A stretch of DNA of 64,000 nucleotides, taken from the NCBI RefSeq assembly GCF_000321225.1, contig NW_004450397.1, forward strand, positions 3,162,484 to 3,226,483, given 5' to 3'. Of the stretch, positions 1 through 11,670 are shown piece after piece. Made by a program: the position numbers and the translations under genes. Positions within the stretch are counted from its first letter, which is position 1; every line of letters starts with the position of its first letter. The DNA comes from Odobenus rosmarus divergens. Lineage: Eukaryota > Chordata > Mammalia > Carnivora > Odobenidae. The notes beneath the pieces are model-generated. The model saw only the letters and a program-made list of their open reading frames with translations. It ran no database searches and was not told the DNA's origin.

Positions 1-1400
1 ACTGTTTGTCTTTGAAGAAGAGGGATTTGCTGAGGATGCTTAAGTCACTGAGCTATGGTACTCCTCAGCTCACCTGGGCTAACTCTAGTCCCTTTTGCTC
101 CCCAGGGGTTGAATGTGGGGCCATGACGACTGCCTGCTATTGGCTCTTATTTCAGCTGTTTCTGGTCCATGGGCCTGTTTATCTTATTGTTGAGTCCAGT
201 TATGGTTTTGTTTTACCTATTACATTTCATCTACCATTATTCTGTTTTTACAGTAATGGTGAGTCCAGCAGAGCTTGGACTTAGAGCCAGCATCTCTATT
301 TTCTTTCTTTCTTTTTTTTTTTTTGCATCTCTATTTTCTATTGGCATGTACATATGCATCCTCATTTGTAAGTTTATTTAAAATTCTAAAAAGTTCAGGA
401 GTGAACCACAGTGGTGGTTATTTCTGGGGAGACAAAGATGGAGCCTAAATTGGGAGTGGTGTCAAAAAATTACTTTAATCTTGTCTGTAATATTTTAAAT
501 TTTGAGAGAGACTGTAGAAATATATTTATTAAGTAATTTAAAATTCACATAAACATCTTAATGAAATAATGAAAATGAGGAATGAGAGAAAGTATTTTAT
601 AAATGCCTACTGCTTTATTTTTTTTAGTTTTTAACTGAGAAGCAAAATTTTACCTCTATTAAATCTTAATCTATTTATGTGATGTTACTTTAATGGAACT
701 TTAAAAATATTAAAAATATATATTATATTGTTGCACTCCTTGCTTTTATTAAAAGATGTTTAAATTTAAAAAATTGACAAATTATTCACATTGTATAAAA
801 AATATAATTCACTAAAGTGTTGTAATGAACCCTTTACTTTTCTAGTCTAAAATCTACAGAGATAGAAGTCACCATTTTTGTGAAAGTAAATCAATTTACT
901 AGGAAAACTCAGTTTTCTGTGGTAGTTCTTACTCACTGGTACATAACATTATGCCTTAATACCTTAATTGGTTTGTTAGGTAAGATTTAAGTGATTCACA
1001 TATGATGCTGAGACAAAGCCTTCTCTTTAAGAACAGCTCAACATGATTCATATCCTGCACTATATTTTAAGAAAATGAGAAAGAATAGAGCAACAACTTT
1101 AAAGCAGATGGGACAAATACTTTAGAAGCTGTTTTGGTACCTATAAGGGTTGTAGAACCACCTGGCTAAAAAAGCAAAAGAATGATCATCGTGATAATCT
1201 TATATAGCATAGTTGTTGGGAAGAGCTGTTTGGGGGGGAAAACAATGACCCCGAAGAGATTCAACTGTGTCTTTCTCTTGCATGTGGCAGTTGGTGCATA
1301 TCCATTTTTTAAAAAGCCACTTTAGTTTTTAAATATAAGTTTAAGAGAAAAAAGGCTAGGGCATAAATTAATTTTCACATCACTTTATTTTGTAAAAGAT
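1..1400. other. AT-rich intergenic sequence, nothing recognised
   Basis: No coding similarity was seen and reading frames are short and repeat-free only by chance. The segment is AT-rich, with a T-run near 308-324. Confidence 0.6.
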
Positions 1401-1419
1401 TTTTTTTTAAAGATTGTAT

Positions 1420-1462
<43 letters not shown>

Positions 1463-1639
1463 TATATTGAGAGAGAGCATGCATGAGCAGGGGGAGGTGC
1501 AGAGGGAGAGAGAGAATCGCTAGCTGACTCTGCGCTGAGTGTGAAACCCTATGGGGGCCCGATCCCATGACCCTGAGATCATGACCCGTACCGAAATCAA
1601 GAGTCGGCCACTTAACCAACTTAGCCACCCAGGCACCCC
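1401..1639 (-). repeat. carnivore tRNA-derived SINE
   Basis: It runs from a T-rich (TTTA)n tail at the left to the head complement 'GCCACCCAGGCACCCC' at the right. The (ATTT)n tail at about 1418-1463 is unusually long and is itself a microsatellite. Confidence 0.93.
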
Positions 1640-1651
1640 TTCTCACTTTTA

Positions 1652-1747
1652 TTTTTAAGTAATCTCTACACCCAATGGGGGGCTCAAACTCATTATGCCA
1701 TGATCAAGAGTCTCATATTCTTCCCACTGAGCCAGCCAAGCGCCCCC
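1652..1747 (-). repeat. older SINE fragment
   Basis: It resembles the older carnivore SINE type ('AAGTAATCTCTACACCCAA' through 'GAGCCAGCCAAGCGCCCC'). It is adjacent to the younger SINE at 1401-1639, which probably landed in its tail. Confidence 0.75.
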
Positions 1748-2809
1748 ACATCATTTTAAACCATTATTTAATGTCTCAAAAGGCTCTTCTTTCCAATTCT
1801 AATCTTAATGGCATGACTATAATGCAAGTTTTCAAGGGACATTAGTACCTGGGATTTATATTGGGGCAATACAATATATAATTCTATCTATGGAACCAAA
1901 GACTAATATAAATTTGATAAGAGTGTAAGGAGTTACATATTGTTTTTGAACTTTTTCAGTGAGATATGAATTATCCATAGAAGACAGAACTATTGATCTC
2001 AACCATGACTGTACATTAGAAACCCTTGGAGCCCTTTCAAGACTCCCATTGACCACGCCACACCCTGATCAGTTATATCAGATTTTCCAGGGAAGGTGGA
2101 ACTCTGGAATCAGTGTAATTTCCCCATGTAATTTTGATGGACAGCTCAAATTGAGCATCACTGAGTTAGAAGTTACCATAATAAAGTATGCCAAAAGTAA
2201 TTTTCTTTTAAAATATTATACTGTGAAGCTCACTCTTAGATTTTGTTGAGAGGAAAGTTGAAATAGGATTTTTAGGATTTATCACATTTATTCTTTCATT
2301 TATCCATCCATGCATCCATTTATTCAACAGGCACTTATTGAGTTCCAATATGTGCCAAACTGAGCTGAGTTTATCATCTTAAATTAGGGAAATTATTTTT
2401 TGAAGACAAAAAGATATACTTTTGATCCTTTCTTGTGAAAATTTAACCTGAAAAAAATGAAGCAAAGAAATAGTTTCATAACAACTGCAACTCAGACTAA
2501 GATGGAAATGATTTTGTCAACTAGAGGTCTTCTGTTGTAACTCTTTTCTGCTTGGAAAGATACCTTCAGGGGAATGGGCTTAATGAAATTCAGTTAAGGG
2601 GCTTCCTGGAATCAATAAACTGCATAGAGGTCATTATAAAACCGTTACATTAAGCATAAAGGGTCACTACGTCATCCATAAAAAATTTTGCTTTTATGAT
2701 TTTTTTTCTTTAGAAGACACACTATAAACAAAAATGTCTTTAAGTCTGCATTAATTGCAAAATTTGATAGCTGAAAAAAAGCTGTGGAACCAAGATATTA
2801 ATGAAAGTT

Positions 2810-3200
2810 ATGATTTATGCAGAACTTACCACAGGGCCTCTTCTAAGCACTTGTGACATCCATGCAATCCTCATAACAATCCTGTGAGGTAGATACTAGC
2901 ATTATCTCCACTTTTCTTTTCTTTTTTTTTAATAATTTTTTATTGTTATGTTAATCACCATACATTACATCATTAGTTTTTGATGTAGTGTTCCATGATT
3001 CATTGTTTTTTTTAATAATTTTTTATTGTTATGTTAATCACCATACATTACATCATTAGTTTGCATTATCTCCACTTTTAAAACAAGGAAACTGAGTTAC
3101 AGAAGGGCTAAGTAAAATGTCCAAGGTCACCCAGCTACGGGAACTTGAAGTGAACCTCAAAACTGGGTGATGAACTTCAAAACCGGGAGTTGAACCAAGA
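2810..3200 (+). repeat. MIR, split by an L1 insertion
   Basis: The left half (2810-2915) reads like the MIR core ('AATCCTCATAACAATCCTGTGAGGTAG' region). The right half (3063-3200) continues with 'GGAAACTGAG' and 'CCAAGGTCACCCAGCTA'. The two halves join at the L1 target site. Confidence 0.85.
2916..3062 (-). mobile_element. L1 3'-end stub with internal duplication
   Basis: The poly(A) tail is on the minus strand (T-run 2916-2930). A 17-bp target duplication GCATTATCTCCACTTTT occurs at 2899-2915 and 3063-3079. The body contains the same L1 3'-terminal sequence twice (about 2923-2979 and 3006-3062). Confidence 0.88.
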
Positions 3201-3652
3201 CAATTGTTTCCAAGGTCAATCTCTAGTCTCAAAGTGTGTCTGAGGAGCAATCCTGGGCTTCATACCTGACCTACTCATCAATATCTGTGTTTTAATAAGA
3301 TTCCTGGACAATTCATATGTATACTTAAGTTTGGGAAGCAATTCTTTAATCCTTGTTTTACGCTATCTCTTAGATCCGATATGGTCAATTTTATGAGCTG
3401 CTTATGGATGTGTAGATACATGTATGTGCTGTTGGTATAGGCTGGCATAGTGAGGAGCCCAGTCAAGAACACAGAAATAAGACATGTTAGATTGTCTTCT
3501 AAAACAATGGTTCTCCAGTTTCCCTGTAGATAAAAATCACATGGGTGCTTGTTAATAATACAAATTGTCCCCTAATCATTGACCTACTGAATCAGAATCT
3601 CCAAGGAAAGTCCTGAAAATCTGTGTGTGTGTTTATATATAATTATTATTAT

Positions 3653-3834
3653 TTTAAGATTTTATTTATTTATTTGACAGAGAGAGCACAAGCAGAGGGA
3701 GTGGCAGGCAGAGGGAGAGGGAGAAGCAGGCTCCCTGCTGAGCAGAGAGCCTGATGCAGGGCTTAATCCCAGACCCTGGGACCATGACCTGAGCCGAAGG
3801 CAGATGCTTAACCGACTGAGTCACCCAGGTGCCC
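3653..3834 (-). repeat. carnivore tRNA-derived SINE
   Basis: Complete SINE from (TTTA)n tail to 'GTCACCCAGGTGCCC' head complement. Flanked on the right by (TA)n. Confidence 0.94.
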
Positions 3835-3892
3835 ATATGTATATAATATGTATATAATAATAATATATATATGTATATATATATATATTTTA
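3834..3892. repeat. (TA)n-rich microsatellite
   Basis: Alternating ATATGTATATAATA and (AT)n tracts, directly after the SINE head. Confidence 0.85.
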
Positions 3893-3960
3893 ACAAAGGG
3901 CCCTGAGTGATTCTAATTATGAGGGAAGTTTGGGCACGTTGCTCTGAGTTAAGTTTTATA

Positions 3961-5838
3961 ATCAATAAATAATGAAGACACAAAATCACTACATTTGAAA
4001 AACTGTATCTTGATGGAAAGTGCTATATTATCATGTCTAAAGAAATAAATTTTGTCAAAAAGGAAGCTTGTTGGTCATAGAAGCATTGAAAAGAGCTTCT
4101 CAGAGACAAAAGATGACAGGACTCAGCCCTGAGCTGAGGGAAGAAATTTTCCAGAATGAAAGATGGGTCTTTTGAAGGTATATCACACTATGTAAATGGA
4201 TGCTCCAGGCTTGAGGCTTGACGACATTAAATGTTGGAATCATATAATTAATTCAACTTGACCTGAGTCTATTCTCAGCAAGCAACCTTCTGATGAAGGC
4301 TTGAACTTCCTAGGCAGTGTGCTTGCAGGGAGAGAAAATGCATCAGCTGTGGGATAGGAATGTTCAGTTCAAGTTCTCATTGTAAATCAATAATCTGGTA
4401 CTCATGTTTTATCCATCAGTGTTCTGGACTTTAATGTGAGTCCACCCATGGGAGATATGTCCCCTTTATGCTGTAAAGGTACAATTCTGAGCCTGCAGAA
4501 CTGAGGTGTAGTGAAAGGTAACACAAGCCAGTCTGTGTGGGAAGATCTGTCTGGATAGACCTGCTGTAGCCCTTTCCTTTGGAGCTTTTTCTCATTTGTC
4601 TTTCTGATTATCGTGTCGTTCCCGTGCAGCCCAAGGCATGTATCTGCTAGGGGGTGGGAAGATTATAGGGGAGAAAATTAGCAAATGGAAAAGTTCTGGA
4701 AAAAAATGTGGAGGAAAAAGCCAAGGTACTCTTCAGTTTATAACAAACACAATAGGCATATGTGGCAGGAGAGTGACTCTGAAGGACAGGGCATTATTTT
4801 AAGAATGGATTTGCTATATTTCTTTGACTTTCCTCTCTCTGACCCATTTCAGTTAATAAGCTAGCCTGGAAAACTAGAGAATGCGTTCAAGATCACAGGG
4901 TTTTCTTATAATGAAAAGAAAATGTTTTCTATCTTAGGATTTGCTGTTCCTTGTGGAAGGGGGATCAGTTGTACAGAAAGCTTGCCTGCTTTCTGTTTTG
5001 GGGAATTAAGTGGAGGACAAGGAAGAAAGAGAAGGTAAGAGGAGAGGAGAGTGAGCATAATAATTTTCTACTCTCTGGGTTTTGCCATGGGAGCATGGGT
5101 GTCGGGTGTTAAATTTTCATCAAATAAACTTAATGTGGAAGGCGAGCTGCTGTCTATCCCTCTGGGATAGGCACCGTCAAAGTAAACTAGACTGAGCAGG
5201 ATGGTACAATAAAGGAGTTGTTGGGTCTCAGTGTAGCCACCTTCAGTGGAGCGTGGCGTGGTCCCTGCCTTGAGAGCAGTGTTCCTATCATGGTGTCCCC
5301 CTGGAAGGACCAGGTGACCCCTGAGCTAAGGGTGAACTGCTCCGCCCAGGGAGAGGAAGGAGTCAGCCAGGAAGCACTACCAGGCTCTGACCAAGCCAAG
5401 AAAGACCAGATTACACGTTATGTCAGCCCAGGCTTTACTCATCAGTCCTATGGGGAAAATAGTACCGAAGAAGCAAGGGGCATTGCCCACTCCAAAGACT
5501 ATCAGAGGCAGAGGACGCTATCACTGGCAAACTTGACCTTTTCCTGCCCCAATAAGAACATGTGAGATCCCTCTTCTGATGTAACTGGTAATTTCCCTCC
5601 CACTACCACCTATTTCTCTGCTCCCCTTTCCTTTACTCTCTTGAAAAAGTTAACTATATACGTCATGTCCACTTTACCTCCTATCTTTTATTGCACTCAT
5701 TTCTGTGGCTTTCTTATATGTCATTCCACAGAAACTTCTCTTGTCAAGCCCACACATGAATATGTCAAATCAGATGGCCAATTTTCAGTTCTTATTTTAA
5801 TTTACTTAGCAGCTGCCTTGACAAGGTGAGTCCCTACT
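3961..5838. other. intergenic sequence without a recognised gene
   Basis: No family was recognised. A GC-richer part at about 5100-5570 has an open frame of 115 codons (5218-5565, plus strand) and an overlapping antisense one. Neither resembles a protein I know. Confidence 0.5.
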
Positions 5839-6062
5839 TCTTTTTTTTTTTTTTTAAGATTTTATTTATTTATTTGAGAGAGAGAGAGAGACAGGGGAGG
5901 GGCAGAGGAAGAGAGAGAGGGAAGGTGAGGGAGAGAGAATCTCAAGCAGACTCCATGCTGAGCCCTGAGCCCAAAGCGGGGCTTGATCTCACGACCCTGA
6001 GATCATGACCTGAGCTGAAACCAAGAGACAGATGCTTGAGCAACTGAGCCACCCAGGTGCCC
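5839..6062 (-). repeat. carnivore tRNA-derived SINE
   Basis: T16 tail, (GA)n-rich body and 'GAGCCACCCAGGTGCCC' at the right end. Confidence 0.94.
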
Positions 6063-6129
6063 TAGTCACTCTCTACTTTTAAGAAACACTTTCTTGACTT
6101 GCATGTTACAAATTATTTCTGGATCTTCC

Positions 6130-6700
6130 TCTCTCCCTCAAAAACAGTATAATGCCCCAGGATGCTCTCTTTAGATTGTTTTTCTGCTTTAGACACACTC
6201 ATCTCCCTGAATAATCCCATCAAGAATTGTAGCTTGAGTTTCCATCTATATACCAATGACTTACCCCCTGTTGTCCAGTATGTACCTTTACCTGAGCTGC
6301 AGATATATAGATCTATGAGCTCACTCAACATTTCCTATTGAATGTTTAATAAGCCTATCAAACTTAACGTACCTTAACCCCAGTTCTTGATTTTCCCTCC
6401 TAAACCTGCCTTTACCTCTCCAGCTTCCCCATTCTCCAACAAATGACAATTCCATTTACACAGTTGCTCAGGTGAAAACCCTTGAATTCATCCTTGACTC
6501 CTCTTTTTCTTACACATTCCTTGCTAATTTGGCAGTAAGTTATAACTTTGCCTTCAAAGCATATCCAGAATCTGACCATTTCTCACCATCTCTACAACTA
6601 CTGCCTAATTTTGCTGCACTAGTTTCCTAGATTGGCCTGACTTCTGCTTTGCCTCCCTGCAGTGTGTCCTCCATAGCTGCCCGAATAGTCCTTCAGGCTT
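6130..6700 (+). repeat. L2 fragment
   Basis: It resembles L2 ('CATCCTTGACTCCTC', 'ATATCCAGAATCTGACCA'), diverged. Plus orientation. Confidence 0.75.
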
Positions 6701-9269
6701 GGCTGGATTCTGTGGCTAAATAAATGTCAGCAGGACTTGGTCCATTATTCTGTTTGTCAGTTCTGCTTGTCTCTGCTTGACTTCATTAGGGATGCAAGCT
6801 CTTTCCATGTTATGGATAAGATGGGAGCCCTAGACTCATCTCTACCCGGCAATCCCAGGAAAAGGAAATATCTCTCCCTCCAAATTTTAAATATTAATTT
6901 GAGAATGATTGACTAACTTCACTGGGTCACATGTTAATTTCTAAACTAATAAAGCAGTCAAGAGAAATCAGGTACTCTGGCCATCCTGGGTCAGGTGCCC
7001 ACCCTAATTGCTGGGACGGTATGGGGCCACCATCATTGGCAACCTCATGGAGATAACCTTGCACAGGAGCAAGAAAACCACAGAAATCAGAAAAGAGAGA
7101 CTGGGAAAGAATTTAAGACACACACAAAATATTACTAGATACTATAATACATGTGTCTCTGCTTTAAGTGAGTTATTTAATCACTTTGATCCTATTTTCT
7201 CATCTGGGTCAATAACACTTCGTGGGGTTCCTATGAGGTCAGGTGATTTTACACATATAAAGTTGCATTATAAAAAATGAAATTATATACCTTGTAATAT
7301 AACTTAGCTATTATTAAATTGAGATTAGTCCATCAGTGGCTGATAAAATGTGGATAGGTCCAAAGGATGACCTTCTATAACTTATAACTTAGGTATGGAC
7401 AAAATTTAGTCAAAGAGTTAATATCTTAAGCAGAGAGACAGGAAGAAAAATCATCCCGAAGACCAGGGTGAATAGGATCGTTAATAGCATACTTAAGTGA
7501 GTAATGAGTAATGACTAACTCTGGGAAGGATTATTTGAAGGAAGAATGTTATCAACAAAGTTGCAATCCAAGTATTGACCAGGGCTATTTATCATCTGCA
7601 TGCTTAATTGGAGAGGAACCTGTCTCCAAACTCAGGTGATTGTTAGCAGCCTTCACATGCTTGCAGTTTGTGGGACTGAGGGTCTCAGTTTCTTGCTAGC
7701 TGTCAGCTGGAGTCCAGTTCCTTGTCAGTTGTTGGGCAGAGGCTGCCTTCAATGCCTTGCCAAGTCAATCTGGCCTCTTATTTCATCAAAGTCAGCGAGA
7801 GAGAGAGAGAGGCTCCTAGCAAGGCAGATGTTATAGTCTTGTGTGATGTAATCACCTTTGCCATATTTTGTTGAGTCAGAAGCAAGTCATAGGTCCTATG
7901 TACACTCAAGTAAGAACTGATGGCTCATGAACATGAAAACAGAAGGTGAGGATAAATGGGGGCCAACTTACAAGGTCCATTATACCATGACAGCCTATTT
8001 TCTCTCCTTTGATTTGCAAAAGAATACTACTATTAATTAAAAAGCGTTTAACTCTCTGTACTCAATAGATAACATATTTTACACATGTAGGTCATATTAT
8101 ACATCCTCTATTCACGGAGGACTCTTGATACACTAGACAGGTCATACTTGCTAAGATAGGTTATAAGCTCCCTCTTTAATAAAGATAAATTATTTAATAA
8201 GATGAGCCATACTTTAGTTTCATTATCAAGGAAGGGTTTTGGGAAGACCTCTGTAATGGGAGAATACTTCTGAAGCTTTACCTAAAAAGGGATCAGATAA
8301 GTTCTTAAAGCAGGTTAGTGTAAAAAGGAAAATTTTTAGCTTAATGTGTGTTTGTGCCTCTCGCTAAAGAATCCGACAGAAATTTACAGGATTTAAATCT
8401 CGAGTTATATCTGAGGTTTTCCTTTGCTAGGACCTTCCATTTATTTCATTCTTGAACTACCATGTGCGTTGGTTGGGGCATCTTGCTTCCAATTTTTTAG
8501 TCCAATAATATTTAATTACCAAATATCTGCATTTACTGGCTGAATTGTTTCAGACAAAGGGAAGGGAAACTTCTCTGGTAGTACTAAATATTTCTTTTGG
8601 GCTGGTTATTGGAGCTTTTGCCTTTGAGGATTCTGAGTTGCCAAGAGCAGTAGTTTAAGTGAGAGGCTTTCCTCTTTTACCTAGAGACTTCTCAATGGGC
8701 CCCAGGTAACAAGAATTGAAAATCTGTTTTGTGGTATCAAAAGAGCCACTTTGGACATAAATTGTTTAGGGCATATACCATTTCATAGTGCTGGCTTCCT
8801 TACACTGGGAGATTCTTTGAATCTATTCCCTTTGAATGGAATAATAAAACATAAAAATGAAAAACAGATATAAGATAGGGAAATAAATAAAATAAATCAA
8901 ATAACAAAATTATCTGCTATATTGAAAACAACAGCAAAATCCCAGTAAGTACCAAGCAAACTCTTTTAAGTTAAAATAAATTGAAATGATTAGTAAATCT
9001 TTGTATGTCTAGTTAACATGGTTGGATTTCTTTGTGAGGAATTTCAGAGGAGGCAAAATTGAAGGCTAGGGTTTTTCCAGAAGGTTCCTCGGGGGAAGAG
9101 GATAGTCAGGGACAGGGTCTTTTCATTCATGCCGGAGATCCGTGCTGCAGTCGTCAAGGCAGCGGTAATTAGGGGCCCCGGGGCCAGTTCACTTACCAGG
9201 TCAACACACACATAAATATAGCATACCTAAATTATTGGTGTACTTATGTATCTAAATCAGCATAGTCAA
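6701..9269. other. intergenic sequence, mostly unassigned
   Basis: It contains an antisense MIR-like piece at 7150-7275, an unresolved old repeat at about 7600-7930 ('ATCACCTTTGCCATATT', 'GAAGCAAGTCATAGGTCC'), an A/T-rich AAATAA tract at 8840-8990 and a GC-richer patch at 9060-9200. No gene seen. Confidence 0.5.
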
Positions 9270-9412
9270 TCTTTTCTTTTTTCTTTTCTTTTCTGTCCTT
9301 TGCTTTTTCTTCTCTTCCTTCCTTCCTTCCTTCGTTCGTTCCTTCCTTCCTTCCTTTCTCTCTTTCTCTTTCTTTCTTTCTTTCTTTCTTCCTTTCTTCC
9401 TTTCTTTCCTTA
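9270..9412. repeat. polypyrimidine microsatellite (TTCC/CTTT)n
   Basis: Long T/C-only tract with CTTCCTTCC and TTTCTTTC units, interrupted by CGTT. The plus strand is pyrimidine. Confidence 0.95.
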
Positions 9413-9999
9413 TCTATGTCAGAATATAGTCCCTGGAGTCAAATTTACTTTGTTGCTGTATTATTCTGGAATAGATAATGACCTTTTCCCAATTTCCAGT
9501 GTCCTTGTCAATAGAAAGGGGTTAGTAAGTTGAAAGTATGCTGTCAGAATTAAATAAAAATACAATAAATATGGCACACTTGACCCAGTGTTTCACACAT
9601 AACAATTGTCAGTAAGTGGTAGCTGCCGTGATTTTAACTATATAAGTTAGCTTGGTATTTCCACTTTGCAACGAGGGTGATTAAGCATCACTCTATCTGG
9701 GTGAAAGTATTTTATTTTAAACAGTATTTTTATTTTAATATCATTGGGCAAATGTTGTATTAGGCAATACTATTTATAAAATAATAGTATGTCCAATGCT
9801 TGGCATTTTATTGATTTGTGTTTTATGTGGGATCATTTTAATTTAAAATATTGGCCATCTGCATATTTTCCCCCAGCAGTTAACTTTAAAATTTCATGGC
9901 TACTCTTCTAAAATTAAAAACAAACATAATTACAAAAAAGTTAGAACAAAAATTATGAAAATATTTCTAAATTGACATGGACTTCTTTGGTCTTTCAGA

Positions 10000-10540
10000 G
10001 ATTTATTGAGCAACAATATGTGGATATTGTGCTGGATGTGGGCAATACAAGGATGAAGGAAAGGAGTTCACCACTCTAAGGAACTTAAGAGTGTAGTGGA
10101 AGGAGGAGGGCAACACAGGATAGCTTCCTGCAGAGCCCTGCACAAAATGCTTTTGTAACAGAGGATAGAACAATTAACTCAGCCTGAGGCTTTCTGGGCA
10201 GGTTTCCTTAAAAAGAAAACACAGTAGAAGAGTGGTAACTAAGATTAAGAGAAGTTTCTAGATAAAAGCTAAGTGGGGACAGGGAAGGGGTCTTTTCAAG
10301 AAGAAAGTAGTGTGAGCAAAGTGCCATAGAACCGAAAAAAGTTCTAACGTAATAGAGAACAGCAAGAAATGCACTGAAGTGGGAGCACAAACTACACAGA
10401 GAAGAGAAGTAGAAGCGTTGGGAGCTGGGTGATAAAATACTTTGAGGATTGGTTAAAGAGCCTGTGTTTCATTTTACAGATTACAGAAAACCAGTCTGGG
10501 TTTATAAGCAAGGGAGGGATGGGATTAATTTCATAACAAA
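10000..10540 (-). repeat. L2 fragment
   Basis: Antisense L2 layout: 'TTTATTGAGCAACAATATGT', then 'AAGAGCCTGTGTTTCATTTTACAG', then 'GGGATGGGATTAATTTCATAAC'. Diverged. Confidence 0.65.
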
Positions 10541-11670
10541 TGATGTCAAAGGAAATACTATCATTCACTTTTAGCTTGCCTTATTATATTTAAAAACTTC
10601 ATCGAGAAGCTTACATTAATGAAGCAAGCAGGCTCCCAAGGTCCTGTGGGGGTTAGGAGAATGCAAACCTGCTCTGTCACCCCCACCCTCGCCCAGGAGG
10701 ACACCTGCTGTTCGAGTAAGGGATTATCTCTGAGGAGAATGGATCCATCATTCAGGCAGAGAGCATCATTGGAGAAAGTAGTTGTACATATCATTTTTCT
10801 ATTCTTCTGATTTTGCACCAAATGTTTTAATATTCAGGTTTTATAGGTGAATTGAAGACTGCCACAATCCTCAGAAGTAATTCACATAACTCATATGAAA
10901 AAGCAGATTCTGTTCGTGTTATCCAGAGTGGAGGTTGTCCTCAGAGAACTGGGAATTCTCAAAACATTTTCTCTATTGCAGAGAAATCCAAAGGGATGTG
11001 TGTTCAAACACTTTTTCATGTATGTTCCTTACTTATATATAGAGATGTCATGAAGCTCTTATGCCATACATCCTTACAGACAAAAAGACAAAGAAGAAAT
11101 AATGGGTAGAAATATACAAAAGCAAAGCATTAGAATTCTGATTCCCAAGAATATACCAAAATCCTCCCACGCTAGTGGATTCACTGTAATATCTAATCTG
11201 GAATAAAGCATCATCTTTCCTTTTTCTTCTCCATGAATAAACTACCCCTTGGGAAACTTTCCCACATTTCAGAGATTTATACTGAAAATGGAAGCTTGTT
11301 TTTCATACCAATCATGCCAGCTTCTTTTTTGTTTCTCATTCGTTTATTTATTCATCCATTTAACCATCAAATATTTGTCGAGTGCCACAAATATTCATTG
11401 TGTGTGTGGGTGGGAAAATTAGGAAGATCAAAATAGATTTTCTGTCCTCACAGAGCTTCGTGTCTAAATGAACATTCAAATCAAAGTGCAATGTCTACAG
11501 TGTGGAGGCCAGCTCGGGCCTCCCTGCCTATGGAGGGGTAGATAAGATTGGTTGGGAACCCCCAGATCCATCGCCTGTGGGGTCAGAAGCTCCACTCTGC
11601 ATATCCAGGCCTCTGTCTCAGGGTCGCCTCTGACTTTAGGCTTCTCTATGGTGAAGCAGTCACTGTTTTG
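10541..11670. other. intergenic sequence, nothing firm
   Basis: No gene was recognised. GC-richer block at 11500-11665 directly before the L1 tail; its origin is unclear. Confidence 0.45.

Larger units (their letters stand above)
3505..3960 (+). repeat. MER5A-like hAT remnant, split by a SINE
   Basis: 3505-3625 resembles MER5A ('TGGTTCTCCAGTTT', 'TGAATCAGAATCT'). 3892-3960 resembles its end ('TGATTCTAATTATG', 'TTGCTCTGAGTT'). The SINE and TA repeats lie between. Confidence 0.65.

Noticed and set aside
1418..1463. regular short repeats that might suggest an array
   Set aside because: This is a SINE tail microsatellite. There are no spacers and no CRISPR-like structure anywhere in the window.
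5826..6008. 60-codon Arg/Glu-rich open frame
   Set aside because: It is the (GA)n-rich body of a SINE.
9246..9533. 95-codon Phe/Leu/Ser-rich frame
   Set aside because: It is translation of a polypyrimidine microsatellite.
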